Part shown: piece after piece, positions 36,933 to 46,163 of the stretch
How positions within the stretch are numbered: position 1 is the stretch's first letter
Layout of the letters: the number at the start of each line of letters is the position of its first letter
Source of the DNA: Cupriavidus respiraculi
GTDB lineage: Bacteria; Pseudomonadota; Gammaproteobacteria; Burkholderiales; Burkholderiaceae
Assembly (NCBI RefSeq): GCF_914271545.1
Contig: NZ_CAJZAH010000002.1
Location: 682,001 to 746,000 of the forward strand
DNA length: 64,000 nt
Reading direction: 5' to 3'
Made by a program: the position numbers and the translations under genes
Notes under the pieces: model-generated
The model's input: only the letters and a program-made list of their open reading frames with translations
The model's database searches: none
What the model was told of the DNA's origin: nothing

Positions 36933-37919
36933 ATGCAACGCCGCAACATGCTTCGCCTAATCGCCGCCGGTACCGCCACCCTGGCCGCGGGCCTGTCGTT
37001 CCAGGCCGCCGCGCAAGGCGCGTACCCGACCAAGCCGATCACGCTCGTCGTGCCCTTCCCCGCCGGCGGCACCACCGACATCGTGGCGCGCATCGTGGCG
37101 GACAAGCTCGGCCAGCAGCTGGGCCAGGCCGTGGTGGTGGATAACCGTGGCGGCGCCGGCGGCAGCATCGGCACCGGCTTCCTGGCCAAGGCCGCCCCGG
37201 ACGGCTACACCATCGGCGTGGCCACCGCCTCGACGCACGGCATCAACCCGGCCGTGTATCCGCGCCTGCAGTACGACGCCACCAAGGACTTCACCACCAT
37301 CACGAACCTGGCTTCGGTGCCCAACGTGATGAGCGTCAATCCGTCGGTCAAGGCCAACGACATGAAGGCCTTCATCGCACTGGCGCAATCGCAGCCGAAC
37401 AAGCTGGCCTATGGCTCGGCGGGCAACGGCAGCGTGTCGCACATGATGGGCGAGCTGTTCAAGATGAGCAGCAAGACCGAACTGCTGCACGTCCCGTACA
37501 AGGGCGTGGGCCCGGCGCTGAACGACACGCTCGCCAACCAGGTCCAGATCCTGTTCGACAACCTGCCGTCGTCGCTGCCGTTCATCGAAGGCGGCAAGCT
37601 GCGGGCGCTGGCCGTTGCGGCGCCCAAGCGCGTGGCCGCGCTGCCGAACGTGCCGACCTTCGCCGAGCTGGGCCTGGGCGAAGTCAACGATGCCTCGTGG
37701 TTCGGCCTGATCGCGCCGGCCAACCTGCCCGCCGACATCCAGACCAAGCTGCACGACGCCACCGTCAAGGTGCTTGCGCAGCCGGACGTCAAGGCGCGTT
37801 TCGAAAAGCTGGGCGCCACGCCGGTCGGCAATACGCCGGCGCAGTTCGCCAACCAGATCAAGGCCGAAGTGGCGAAGAACAAGCGCATCGCCGCCGCCGC
37901 CAAGATCTCCCTGGACTAA
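36933..37919 (+). CDS. Bug-type (tripartite tricarboxylate) solute-binding protein
   Basis: A 328-residue periplasmic receptor. The N-terminus MQRRNMLRLIAAGTATLAAG is a signal sequence with a twin-arginine-like start, cleaved near AAA|QG. The Bug fold follows with YPTKPITLVVPFPAGGTTDI, HVPYKGVGPALNDTLANQV and VPTFAELGLG. These receptors bind carboxylates or amides for TTT transporters or for sensing; no tctAB membrane genes are adjacent. It lies 13 bp upstream of the N-formylglutamate amidohydrolase gene, so an N-formyl or N-acyl amino acid ligand is a reasonable guess. Confidence 0.9.
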   Translation: MQRRNMLRLIAAGTATLAAGLSFQAAAQGAYPTKPITLVVPFPAGGTTDIVARIVADKLGQQLGQAVVVDNRGGAGGSIGTGFLAKAAPDGYTIGVATASTHGINPAVYPRLQYDATKDFTTITNLASVPNVMSVNPSVKANDMKAFIALAQSQPNKLAYGSAGNGSVSHMMGELFKMSSKTELLHVPYKGVGPALNDTLANQVQILFDNLPSSLPFIEGGKLRALAVAAPKRVAALPNVPTFAELGLGEVNDASWFGLIAPANLPADIQTKLHDATVKVLAQPDVKARFEKLGATPVGNTPAQFANQIKAEVAKNKRIAAAAKISLD

Positions 37920-37932
37920 CCAACGCCGTACC

Positions 37933-38808
37933 ATGACCGAAGCAGACCGAAAGACCGCGGAAAGCCCCTACTTCCTGCACCTGCCGGAAGGGGCGGGCAG
38001 CCCGCTCTTTCTCGACTCTCCCCATAGCGCCACCCGCTACCCGGCCGACTTCCGGCCGGCCGCGGGGCTGCCGCTGAACCTGCTGCGGCAGGCCGAAGAC
38101 ACCTTCGTCGACGAGCTGTATGCCGACGCGCCTGCAAAGGGCATCGCGCTGTTGTGCGCGAATTTCCCGCGCAGCTATCTCGATGCCAACCGCGGCATCG
38201 AGGAGATCGACCAGGCGTTGCTCGACGCGCCGTGGCCGGGTCCGCAGCAGGAAACGTCCAAGACGCGCCTGGGCAAGGGGTTGGTCTGGCGCGTGCTCGA
38301 TACCGGCGAGCCGATCTACGACCGCAAGCTGAGCGTGGCCGAAGTGCAGGCCCGCATCGAGCGCTGCTACCTGCCCTACTACGCCCAGCTGCAGAAGCTG
38401 GCCGAGCGCGCCCAGGCGGCGCATGGCAGCGCATGGCACATCAACTGCCATTCGATGCCGAGCGAGGCCGCGCAGTACGCGACCGAGCATCCCGGCCTGC
38501 AGCATCCCGACTTCGTGGTCGGCGACCGCGACGGCACGACCTGCGACACGCGCTTCACCGACCGGGTCGAAGGCGTGCTCAAGGAGATGGGCTACGACGT
38601 GTGGCGCAATCATCCGTACAAGGGCGTGGAGATCGTGCGCGTGGTCGGCCAGCCGCAGGCCGGCCGCCACAGCCTGCAGCTGGAGATCAACCGCAAGCTG
38701 TACATGGACGAGGCAGGCCTGGCCCACAACGCCGGCTTCTCTCGCCTGAAGGCGAACCTGAACGCCCTGCTGGACGATCTCGATCGCTTCGTGCGGTCGG
38801 TGCGCTAG
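37933..38808 (+). CDS. hutG: N-formylglutamate amidohydrolase family protein
   Basis: A 291-residue FGase-family hydrolase. LFLDSPHSATRYPADF near residue 25, FPRSYLDANRGIEEIDQALL, and the metal-site segment AWHINCHSMPSEAAQY are typical, as is the C-terminal HSLQLEINRKLYMDE. HutG hydrolyses N-formylglutamate to formate and glutamate in histidine degradation. No other hut gene is in the window and the operon partner is a Bug receptor, so the enzyme may act on a different N-formyl amino acid. Confidence 0.85.
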   Translation: MTEADRKTAESPYFLHLPEGAGSPLFLDSPHSATRYPADFRPAAGLPLNLLRQAEDTFVDELYADAPAKGIALLCANFPRSYLDANRGIEEIDQALLDAPWPGPQQETSKTRLGKGLVWRVLDTGEPIYDRKLSVAEVQARIERCYLPYYAQLQKLAERAQAAHGSAWHINCHSMPSEAAQYATEHPGLQHPDFVVGDRDGTTCDTRFTDRVEGVLKEMGYDVWRNHPYKGVEIVRVVGQPQAGRHSLQLEINRKLYMDEAGLAHNAGFSRLKANLNALLDDLDRFVRSVR

Positions 38809-39050
38809 GTCGCGCGCGCCCGCGCGCGTCGTCTGCTCGACCGCGGCGTGGTGGCCCCGCCCACCGCGCCGCGTGCCACGGGCCGGACCTTTCCGGACCG
38901 GGCCCCGTATCCCTCACACCGCGTCGATTCATCGCCGCGCGACATCCGTGCAGACCCTGAGGCGCCCGCCTCCAGGAACTTTGCGCGCCGGCTTTCCTCT
39001 ATCATGGCAATCTTTTGCCACCCATCCTGCCCTCGAGGCACGACGATCCC

Positions 39051-39857
39051 GTGATCCGACGAATTTCAGACCTGATCGGCAGCCGGTTCTGCGCACTGGC
39101 CTCCGCCGTCGCAGGAGCGATCGCCCTGTCGGCCTGCGCGAATCTTCCGGCCGACGACAGCGGCGCCGCCGCACCGTCCGCCACGCCCGCCGCGGTCCCG
39201 ACACCGACTCCCGCGCAGCCCGCCACCACCACGCCGGCTCCCGCCCTTCCCGCGGTTTCCCAAACCCCGCCCACCAATACCGTCACCCTGCCTCCGCGCG
39301 GCAAGGTGAGCCTGTCCGAATATCGCGCCCGCATGCGCGAGCAGCTGATGCGCAGCGAGAACACGACCGCCGACATCGCCGACTGCGCCGCGCATGCGAG
39401 CTGGGTGGTGCCGCGCTCGGCCACCTACGACGCGCTGCGCATTCCCACCGGCGCGCTTGGCGCCGGCCAGGCCACGGTCGAGCGTTGGGATGGCCGCTTC
39501 TCGCAGGTCAAGCAGGCCGTGCCGGTCAATTCGGTGGTGACGTTCCCCGCCGCCGCGCACAAGCGCAAGGGCGAGGGCAACTGGGAAGCGGTGAAGGTGC
39601 GCTGCGGCTATGACGACGGCATGATGCTCGCCTACGAGCTGCTGGACGCCAGCGGCGCGGTGATCGCCGAACCCGCCGCCGCGCCGGCCGTGCCGCTGCC
39701 CCAGCAGCGTGCCACCGGCAAGAGCCGCAAGGGCGCGAAGGCGACGAGCAAGTCGTCGGCCAAGAGCACGAAGTCGACGGCATCGAAATCGGGCGCCAAG
39801 TCGACCAAGTCCGGCAGCGGCAAGGCCAGCACCTCCACCAAGAAGAAGACCCGCTAG
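39051..39857 (+). CDS. Lipoprotein with Pro/Thr-rich linker and Lys/Ser-rich basic tail
   Basis: About 268 residues from GTG 39051; an upstream ATG at 39015 is in frame and possible. The lipobox IALSAC precedes a low-complexity Ala/Pro/Thr linker (about 35-80). A folded part of about 130 residues follows with RGKVSLSEYRARMREQLMRS and two Cys. The last 50 residues are a histone-H1-like Lys/Ser/Thr/Ala tail (KSTKSTASKSGAKSTKS). The core resembles conserved Burkholderiaceae hypothetical proteins. A basic tail on an outer-membrane lipoprotein could bind LPS, DNA or peptidoglycan, which is speculative. Confidence 0.75.
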   Translation: MIRRISDLIGSRFCALASAVAGAIALSACANLPADDSGAAAPSATPAAVPTPTPAQPATTTPAPALPAVSQTPPTNTVTLPPRGKVSLSEYRARMREQLMRSENTTADIADCAAHASWVVPRSATYDALRIPTGALGAGQATVERWDGRFSQVKQAVPVNSVVTFPAAAHKRKGEGNWEAVKVRCGYDDGMMLAYELLDASGAVIAEPAAAPAVPLPQQRATGKSRKGAKATSKSSAKSTKSTASKSGAKSTKSGSGKASTSTKKKTR

Positions 39858-39893
39858 GCCGGCCGCGCCGCGACCGGCGTGCCCGCGCCCGCC

Positions 39894-41039
39894 TCAGTCG
39901 AGCTGGGCGAGGATGGCTTGCAGCATGGCCGCGCCCAGCAGCGCGCTGCGCTGGCCGTTCCAGCCGACCGCGGGCTGCGGCAGGTCGGCATTGTCCTTGA
40001 ACGGCATCTCCAGCGTCAGCGACAGGCAGCCAAAGGCGTTACCGATGTACTTGGAGGCGAGCTTGAGCGCATCCGCGTTGTACTTGCTCGCGGCATAGCC
40101 ATGCACGTCCTGGAAGTCCGGCGTGGCGCGCTTGAACGCTTCGACGAAGCGCTGCTGCGCCACGCGCTGCGCTTCGGTGAAGCCGGGCAGCATCTCGCTG
40201 CCGGCGACGAAGTTGTAGGGCAGCCCTTCGTCGCCATGGATATCGAAGAACATGTCGCAGCCCGTCGCTTCGATGGCCCGCCGGACGTGAAAGACCTCGG
40301 GGCTGGTCCGCTCGCTGGGCTCCATCCATTCCCGGTTCAGGTTGGCGCCGGCCGCGTTGGTGCGCAGATTGCCGCGCGCCGAGCCGTCCGGGTTCATGTT
40401 CGGCACGATATGGAACACCGCGCGCTCCAGCAGGCGGTGCGCGACCGGATCGCCGGCCCACATCCCCGTGCCCGTCAGCCGCTGCAGCACGCCCTCGCAG
40501 AACCACTCGGCCATGGTCTCGCCCGGATGCTGGCGCGCGATCATCCAGATCGTCTTCTTGCCAGCACCGCCCTCGCCCACCGTCACGAGGGTCATGTCCC
40601 GGCCCTCGACCGTGCTGCCCAGATGCGACAGCCGCGCCAGCGGCGAGCGCTGGCACGTGGCCAGCAGCGACAGGTGGCGCTCGTCCGGATAGGGCTCGAA
40701 GTAGGCGAACCAGACGCTGTCGTGCTCCGGCGTGAAATCGACCGTCATCACGCGGCCATCGAAGGTCGTCGACACGCGGAACCAATGCGCGCGGTCGTAG
40801 GACGCCACGGCCTGGTAGTCCCGCCAGCCGTCGGGATAGGTGCAGTCGCCGGCGTTGAGGAATTGCAGGCGGCACGCCAGGCCCGCCGCGCCCTGCAGGC
40901 GGAAGTGGAACCACTGCCGGAAGTCGGCGTGGGAATCGGCGCGGATGCGCAGGCGGATATCGTCGGCGCGGTCCAGCGCCTCGACTTCGATGGCGCCGGA
41001 ATCGAACTGGCTGGAGATATGAAGGGCGGAGGCGGTCAT
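39894..41039 (-). CDS. M14-family zinc carboxypeptidase (cytosolic carboxypeptidase-like)
   Basis: A 381-residue protein of the bacterial AGBL/CCP-like M14 subgroup. An N-terminal beta-sandwich domain (about 1-125, LHISSQFDSGAIEVEALDRA) precedes the peptidase. Zinc ligands are His and Glu in ARQHPGETMAEW and His in FFDIHGDEG, with a catalytic Glu in SLTLEMPFKDN. Substrate-binding NPDG and NLNRE motifs are present (NMNPDGSARGNLRTN, NLNREW). No signal peptide is seen, so it is cytoplasmic. Its physiological substrate is unknown. It is 40 bp downstream of yaaA on the same strand. Confidence 0.9.
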   Translation of the reverse strand: MTASALHISSQFDSGAIEVEALDRADDIRLRIRADSHADFRQWFHFRLQGAAGLACRLQFLNAGDCTYPDGWRDYQAVASYDRAHWFRVSTTFDGRVMTVDFTPEHDSVWFAYFEPYPDERHLSLLATCQRSPLARLSHLGSTVEGRDMTLVTVGEGGAGKKTIWMIARQHPGETMAEWFCEGVLQRLTGTGMWAGDPVAHRLLERAVFHIVPNMNPDGSARGNLRTNAAGANLNREWMEPSERTSPEVFHVRRAIEATGCDMFFDIHGDEGLPYNFVAGSEMLPGFTEAQRVAQQRFVEAFKRATPDFQDVHGYAASKYNADALKLASKYIGNAFGCLSLTLEMPFKDNADLPQPAVGWNGQRSALLGAAMLQAILAQLD

Positions 41040-41079
41040 CGGCGTGCTTGGGTAGGGGGCCGCGCGGCGGCCAGTGGCA

Positions 41080-41865
41080 TCAGTCTTCCAGGCGGCGGCG
41101 GAAGACCCAGCGGGTCGGGTCCGAGGCGGCCGCGTCGTAGGCATAACCGTCTTCCCGGAAGCGCTTGAGCTTGCCGGCGTCGGTGATGCGGTGGGTCACG
41201 GCGTAGCGCGCCATCGTGCCGCGGGCGCGCTTGGCGTGGAACGAAATGATCTTGTAGCGGCCGCCCTTCCAGTCCTCGAACACCGGCGTGATCACGCGCG
41301 CGGCCAGGATTTTCGGGCGCACCACCTTGAAGTACTCCTCCGAGGCAAGGTTGACCAGTGTCGCCGGCCCCTCGGCCTTCAGCGCGGCCATGTCCTCGTT
41401 GAGCAGGCGCGTCACGTCGTCGCCCCAGAACGCGTACAGGTCGCGGCCATGCTCGGTATCGAGCCGGGTGCCCATCTCCAACCGGTAGGGTTGCATCCAG
41501 TCCAGCGGGCGCAGCACGCCATAGAGTCCCGACAGGATGCGCACGTGCTTTTGGGCGAAGGTCAGGTCGGCGGCGGGCAGGCTGGGCGCGTCGAAGCCGT
41601 CGTAGACGTCGCCGTTGAAAGCGAGCGCCGCCTGCTTGCTGTTGGCCGCCGTGAACTCCGGCGACCAGTCCGCGTAGCGGGTGGCGTTGAGCACCGCGAG
41701 CTTGTCCGAGATGTCCATCAGCGCGCCGATATCCTGCGGCGCCAGCTTGCGCAGCCGCTCGATCAGCACCGCCGAGCGGTCGATGAAACGCGGCAGCGTA
41801 TGGGTCTTTACACGCGCCGGAGTCTCGTAGTCGAGCGACTTGGCGGGGGACAAAACGATGAGCAT
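41080..41865 (-). CDS. yaaA: YaaA, peroxide stress protein
   Basis: A 261-residue YaaA/DUF328 protein beginning [16 protein letters not shown]. Conserved blocks are [33 protein letters not shown] and [17 protein letters not shown]. In E. coli YaaA lowers intracellular free iron during H2O2 stress and binds DNA. ATG 41865 is used instead of the longer frame that overlaps the divergent PIN gene. Confidence 0.93.
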   Translation of the reverse strand: MLIVLSPAKSLDYETPARVKTHTLPRFIDRSAVLIERLRKLAPQDIGALMDISDKLAVLNATRYADWSPEFTAANSKQAALAFNGDVYDGFDAPSLPAADLTFAQKHVRILSGLYGVLRPLDWMQPYRLEMGTRLDTEHGRDLYAFWGDDVTRLLNEDMAALKAEGPATLVNLASEEYFKVVRPKILAARVITPVFEDWKGGRYKIISFHAKRARGTMARYAVTHRITDAGKLKRFREDGYAYDAAASDPTRWVFRRRLED

Positions 41866-41903
41866 GGCAGAATTGCGCGAAACCAAAGCCACGATTGTAG
41901 CGA

Positions 41904-42479
41904 ATGCCAACTGGAATGCCCCTCGATCCCGCCGCGCCACCGGCCCTCTTTCCGCCCGCATCCAGGGGGGCCGCGCGCGCGCCGTTGCTCCGCATCGGTA
42001 CGGCGAGAGGCGATGCGCCGCGCGTGGTGCTGGACTCCAATATCTGGATCGACCTGCTGGTGTTCCAGGATCCGCACGTGCAGCCGATCCGCGCCGCGCT
42101 GGAGTCGGGCGCCATCGCCGCGCTGATCCGCGCGGACTGCCGGGAGGAGTTGCGCCGCGTGCTGGCCTATCCGCAGTTCGCCCGCTTCGCCGTGGATATC
42201 GACACCGCGCTCGACACCGTCGACGGCCTGACCGCGCGCATCGAGCCGCCTTCCCCGGCCGAGTTCGACGCCATCCGCCTGCCCCGCTGCCGGGACACGG
42301 ACGACCAGAAGTTCATCGAGCTGGCCCATTTCGCGCAGGCCGCCTGCCTGGTCTCCAAGGACCGGGCGGTGCTCAAGCTGCGCGGCCGCCTGCGCCGCTC
42401 CAGCGGCGTGGAAGTGCTGGCGCCGCCGGCCTTCGCGCCCTGGCTCGCCGCCTACGAGGCGCAGTCCGCGGCGCGTTAG
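41904..42479 (+). CDS. PIN-domain protein (putative toxin/RNase, PIN_3 type)
   Basis: A 191-residue protein. A Pro/Ala-rich N-terminus (about 1-38) is followed by a PIN nuclease fold with the acidic residues Asp44 ([12 protein letters not shown]), an Asp pair in [14 protein letters not shown], and Asp in [11 protein letters not shown]. The COG1569-type PIN group is annotated as toxin-like, but no small antitoxin gene is adjacent. It lies 38 bp from divergent yaaA and 59 bp upstream of the aminotransferase gene. Confidence 0.85.
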   Translation: MPTGMPLDPAAPPALFPPASRGAARAPLLRIGTARGDAPRVVLDSNIWIDLLVFQDPHVQPIRAALESGAIAALIRADCREELRRVLAYPQFARFAVDIDTALDTVDGLTARIEPPSPAEFDAIRLPRCRDTDDQKFIELAHFAQAACLVSKDRAVLKLRGRLRRSSGVEVLAPPAFAPWLAAYEAQSAAR

Positions 42480-42538
42480 AATCGCCCTGCCGCGGACAGC
42501 CCGCGGCTTCCGAATCCCGTCAATCCCAACCGTCCGAC

Positions 42539-43711
42539 ATGTCCGCCGACTCCACCCTGCCCCCGCTGACGCCCCCGCTGTCCCGCCTGCCCAAGGTCGG
42601 CACCACCATCTTCACCGTGATGTCGGCGCTGGCCGCCGAGAAGAACGCGGTGAACCTGGGCCAGGGCTTTCCGGATTTCGACTGCGATCCGCGCATCGTC
42701 GATGCCGTGACCGAAGCCATGCGGGCAGGCCTGAACCAGTATCCGCCGATGGCCGGCGTGCCGCGCCTGCGCCAGGCCATCGCCGGCAAGATCGCCGCGC
42801 TGTACGGGCACGACTACGACTGGGACAGCGAGATCACCGTGACCGCGGGCGCCACCCAGGGCATTCTCACGGCCATTCTGTGCGCGGTGCATCCCGGCGA
42901 CGAGGTCATCGTGCTGGAGCCCTGCTACGACAGCTACCTGCCCGCGATCGAGCTGGCCGGCGGCAAGGCCGTGCCGGTCACGCTGGAGGCGCCGGACTTC
43001 CGCATTCCGTTCGACCGGCTCGCCGCCGCGGTCACGCCCCGTACGCGCATGATCCTGATCAACACGCCGCACAACCCCACCGGCACGATCTGGCGCGCCG
43101 ACGACATGCAGCAGCTGGCCGCGCTGGTGACGGGCACCGACATCCTGCTGCTGTCGGACGAGGTCTACGAACACATGGTCTACGATGGCCAGCAGCACCA
43201 GTCGGTGTCGCGCCATCCCGAGCTCGCGCGCCGCAGTTTCGTGGTGTCCAGCTTCGGCAAGACCTATCACGTGACGGGGTGGAAGGTGGGTTACGTGGCC
43301 GCACCCGCGGCGCTGACCGCGGAATTCCGCAAGGTCCACCAGTTCAATGTGTTCACGGTCAATACGCCGGTGCAGCACGGGCTCGCCACCTACATGGCCG
43401 ACCCCGCTCCCTATCTCGAGCTGCCGGCCTATTACCAGGCCAAGCGGGATTTCTTCCGCACCGGGCTGGCCACCACGCGCTTCAAGCTGCTGCCCTCGGA
43501 CGGCACCTATTTCCAGTGCGTCGACTATTCGGCCATCTCGGACATGAGCGAGGCGGACTTCTCGATGTGGCTCACGCGGGAAATTGGCGTGGCGGCGATT
43601 CCGGTATCGGCCTTCTACTCGCAGCCGAAGGAATCGGGGGTGGTGCGGTTCTGCTTCGCGAAGAAGGAGGACACGCTGGCGCTCGCGCTGGAGCGCCTGA
43701 AGCGCATCTGA
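42539..43711 (+). CDS. PLP-dependent aminotransferase (methionine/kynurenine type, YbdL-like)
   Basis: A 390-residue class I/II aminotransferase. VNLGQGFPDFDCDPRIVDA begins the fold, with TAGATQGILTAILC, INTPHNPTG and the PLP lysine Lys241 in SSFGKTYHVTGWKVGY. The motif set matches the YbdL/kynurenine-oxoglutarate transaminase group, which transaminates methionine and aromatic amino acids. A TAGAAT -10-like hexamer (42477-42482) overlaps the PIN stop codon, so it may have its own promoter. It is convergent with the GST gene. Confidence 0.9.
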   Translation: MSADSTLPPLTPPLSRLPKVGTTIFTVMSALAAEKNAVNLGQGFPDFDCDPRIVDAVTEAMRAGLNQYPPMAGVPRLRQAIAGKIAALYGHDYDWDSEITVTAGATQGILTAILCAVHPGDEVIVLEPCYDSYLPAIELAGGKAVPVTLEAPDFRIPFDRLAAAVTPRTRMILINTPHNPTGTIWRADDMQQLAALVTGTDILLLSDEVYEHMVYDGQQHQSVSRHPELARRSFVVSSFGKTYHVTGWKVGYVAAPAALTAEFRKVHQFNVFTVNTPVQHGLATYMADPAPYLELPAYYQAKRDFFRTGLATTRFKLLPSDGTYFQCVDYSAISDMSEADFSMWLTREIGVAAIPVSAFYSQPKESGVVRFCFAKKEDTLALALERLKRI

Positions 43712-43715
43712 AGCG

Positions 43716-43737
43716 CGCGGCGGGCCAGCCCGCCGCG
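43716..43737. terminator. Hairpin without U-tract at aminotransferase/GST junction
   Basis: CGCGGCGGG (43716-43724) pairs perfectly with CCCGCCGCG (43729-43737) across a 4-nt loop, between convergent stops. No T-run is present. Confidence 0.4.
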
Positions 43738-43744
43738 GGCCGGC

Positions 43745-44386
43745 TTACTTGCGCCGGCTCAGCATCACTTCGGTATTGGCCTTGCGGTCGGCGTTGACCT
43801 TCTGCACCGTCGGGCGCTCGGCCATCCGCTTCAGATAGTCCTTGACCGGCAGGTCCGCCAGCATGTCCGCGCCGTAGATGATCTTGGTGCACGAGGACAC
43901 CAGCGGCAGGTGGACCACCGCCGAGCAGTCCGCCAGCGTGAAGCTGTCCCCGCCGATATACGGCGAGAACTTCGCCAGCTTCGCGAACGCCGGGATATAG
44001 CGCGTCAGCAGCTTGTGCTGCCGCTCCTTGACGCCATCGCTCACCTTGCCGCCGAAAAACGCTTCCGCATACAGCTCGCGCGCGGTCAGCTCCAGGTACA
44101 GTTCGAGAAAGGTCACGAGTTCGCGCACCTTGCCGGCGGCGAGCGGATCGGCCGGGATCAGCGGATTCTGCGGGTATTTGGACTCGATGTACTCGGCGAT
44201 CACCTGCGACTCGCACAGCGCGCCCTCATCGGTCAACAGATACGGCACCTTGCCGAGCGGCGAGGCCTCCAGGTCGGTCTCGCCGATCCAGGCCAGCACT
44301 TCCTCGAACGGTACATTCTTTTCCAGCAGGGCCAGCTTGGCCTTGTTGTAGTAGTTGCTGGCGGCAAAGCCGCAGAGTTTCAGCAT
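43745..44386 (-). CDS. Glutathione S-transferase family protein
   Basis: A 213-residue protein. The N-terminal thioredoxin-like domain (about 1-78) has MLKLCGFAASNYYNKAKLAL and the glutathione-binding GALCESQVIAEYI; the C-terminal all-helical domain ends RMAERPTVQKVNADRKANTE. The sequence CGFAASNYYNK differs from the classical catalytic Ser or Cys positions, so activity is uncertain. ATG 44386 is chosen, since the longer frame covers the divergent regulatory region. It is divergent from the 3-hydroxyacyl-CoA dehydrogenase gene. Confidence 0.85.
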   Translation of the reverse strand: MLKLCGFAASNYYNKAKLALLEKNVPFEEVLAWIGETDLEASPLGKVPYLLTDEGALCESQVIAEYIESKYPQNPLIPADPLAAGKVRELVTFLELYLELTARELYAEAFFGGKVSDGVKERQHKLLTRYIPAFAKLAKFSPYIGGDSFTLADCSAVVHLPLVSSCTKIIYGADMLADLPVKDYLKRMAERPTVQKVNADRKANTEVMLSRRK

Positions 44387-44439
44387 ATTGTCTCGCTCCG
44401 TTGTGTAGTTTGATGAGGCAGTCGATTGTGCGCCTTCCC

Positions 44440-44455
44440 GGTGTCCCGGGACACC
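44440..44455. promoter_or_regulatory. 16-bp perfect palindrome, candidate operator
   Basis: GGTGTCCCGGGACACC at 44440-44455 is a perfect 16-bp palindrome in the 182-bp divergent region between the GST and 3-hydroxyacyl-CoA dehydrogenase genes. It has the size and symmetry of a dimeric repressor site. No regulator is encoded next to it. Confidence 0.5.
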
Positions 44456-44568
44456 TCTCCCGGCACCTGCTGGCCGATCAGCGCACGCAGCTTGCACGGC
44501 GCCGGTCACGCAGTTGATGCAAGAAGCGTACGAGCGTGCTAATTTAACCACAACTTTTTGGAAGCACT

Positions 44569-46116
44569 ATGAGCACATCGACCTCCCCGTCCTCCCCGGT
44601 TCAGACCATCAACACCCTGGGCATCGTCGGCACCGGCGCCATGGGCCGCGGCATCGCGCAGATCGCCGCGCAGGCCGGTCTGACCGTCAGCCTCTACGAT
44701 GCCAATCCGCAGGCCGTCGACGCCGCGCGCCAGTACCTGCAGGACACTTTCGCCAAGCTCGCCGACAAGGGCAAGATGAGCCAGGACGACGCCAAGGCGG
44801 CGCTCGCCCGCGTGGTGCCGTGCAGTGCGCTGGAAGACCTGAAGGCGGCCGACATGGTGCTCGAAGCCATCGTCGAGCGGCTGGACGTCAAGCGCGAACT
44901 GATCGCCAAGCTCGAGGCCATCGTGCGGCCGGAGGCGATCATCGCGTCGAACACGTCTTCGCTGTCCATCACGGCCATCGCCGTGGGATCGAAGCATCCG
45001 GGCCGCATCGCCGGCTACCATTTCTTCAACCCGGTGCCGCTGATGAAGGTGGTCGAGGTCATCGACGGCCTGTCGGGCGACCCGGCGGTGGGCGATGCGC
45101 TGATGGCGCTGTCGCGCCGCATGGGCCATACGCCGGTGCGCTGCAAGGACATGCCGGGCTTTATCGTCAACCACGCCGGCCGCGGCATGAACATCGAGGG
45201 CCTGAAGGTCGCCCAGGAAGGCGTGGCCGAGTTCGCCGACATCGACGCCATCATGCGCGAACAGGCGGGCTTCCGCATGGGTCCGTTCGAGCTGATGGAC
45301 CTGACCGGCCTGGATGTGTCGCACCCGGTGATGGAGTCCATCTACAACCAGTTCTACCAGGAACCGCGCTACCGTCCGTCGCCGATCACGGCGATCCGCT
45401 CGGTGGGCGGCCTGATCGGGCGCAAGGCCGGCGCCGGCTTCTACCGCTACGCCGATGGCCAGAAGCAGTTGCCCGCCGCGGCCACCGTGCCGGCGGCGCG
45501 CCCGGCAAGCGTCTGGGTCAGCCCCGCCCACGAGCGAGGCCACGCCATGGTGCTCAAGCTGCTGGCCGCGCTGGGTGTCACGCCCGAAGGCGGCAATACC
45601 CCTTCGGCCCAGGCGCTGATCGTGGTGACGCCGCTGGGGCTGGATGCCACCACCTGCGCCGTGCAGCAGGGGCTGGACGCGAGCCGCGTGGTCGCCATCG
45701 ATACGCTGCTGCCGTTCGAAGCCACCAAGCGCCGCACGCTGATGACCACCCCCGCCACCACCCCGGAAATGCGCGACGCCGCGCACGGCCTGTTCGCCGG
45801 CGACGGCGTGCCTGTCACCGTGATCCGCGATTCCGCCGGCTTTGTCGCGCAACGGATCGTGTCCTGCATCGTCAATATCGCCAGCGATATCGCGCAGCAG
45901 CGCATCGCCACGCCGTCGGACATCGACCTTGCCGTCAATCTGGGCCTGGGCTATCCCAAGGGACCGCTGGCGCTGGGCGATGCCATCGGCCCGCAACTGG
46001 TCCTCGAGGTACTGCGCAACCTGGAACGCCTGTCCGGCGACATGCGCTACCGCCCGAGCCCGTGGCTGTGGCGCCGCGCCAGCCTCGGCATGTCGCTGCT
46101 GGCCGAAGAAAGCTGA
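44569..46116 (+). CDS. 3-hydroxyacyl-CoA dehydrogenase (PaaH-like)
   Basis: A 515-residue NAD-dependent enzyme. The Rossmann GxGxMG motif is GIVGTGAMGRGIAQIAAQAG (about 18-37). The catalytic region is IAGYHFFNPVPLMKVVEV. Two C-terminal 3HCDH domains follow (MPGFIVNHAGRGMNIEGLKV and SAGFVAQRIVSCIVNIASDI), giving the long two-lobed form seen in PaaH/PhaB-type enzymes. It oxidises 3-hydroxyacyl-CoA to 3-oxoacyl-CoA in fatty-acid or phenylacetate degradation. A GGAAG ribosome binding site precedes the ATG. It is probably co-transcribed with the next two genes. Confidence 0.93.
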   Translation: MSTSTSPSSPVQTINTLGIVGTGAMGRGIAQIAAQAGLTVSLYDANPQAVDAARQYLQDTFAKLADKGKMSQDDAKAALARVVPCSALEDLKAADMVLEAIVERLDVKRELIAKLEAIVRPEAIIASNTSSLSITAIAVGSKHPGRIAGYHFFNPVPLMKVVEVIDGLSGDPAVGDALMALSRRMGHTPVRCKDMPGFIVNHAGRGMNIEGLKVAQEGVAEFADIDAIMREQAGFRMGPFELMDLTGLDVSHPVMESIYNQFYQEPRYRPSPITAIRSVGGLIGRKAGAGFYRYADGQKQLPAAATVPAARPASVWVSPAHERGHAMVLKLLAALGVTPEGGNTPSAQALIVVTPLGLDATTCAVQQGLDASRVVAIDTLLPFEATKRRTLMTTPATTPEMRDAAHGLFAGDGVPVTVIRDSAGFVAQRIVSCIVNIASDIAQQRIATPSDIDLAVNLGLGYPKGPLALGDAIGPQLVLEVLRNLERLSGDMRYRPSPWLWRRASLGMSLLAEES

Positions 46117-46163
46117 AGCTTCCCTCCTCCTTTCACGTTCCACCGCGCTCCAACGAGGCCGCC

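Noticed and set aside
41904-42479. Complete PIN toxin-antitoxin system
   Set aside because: No small antitoxin gene lies next to the PIN gene; neighbours are yaaA and an aminotransferase.
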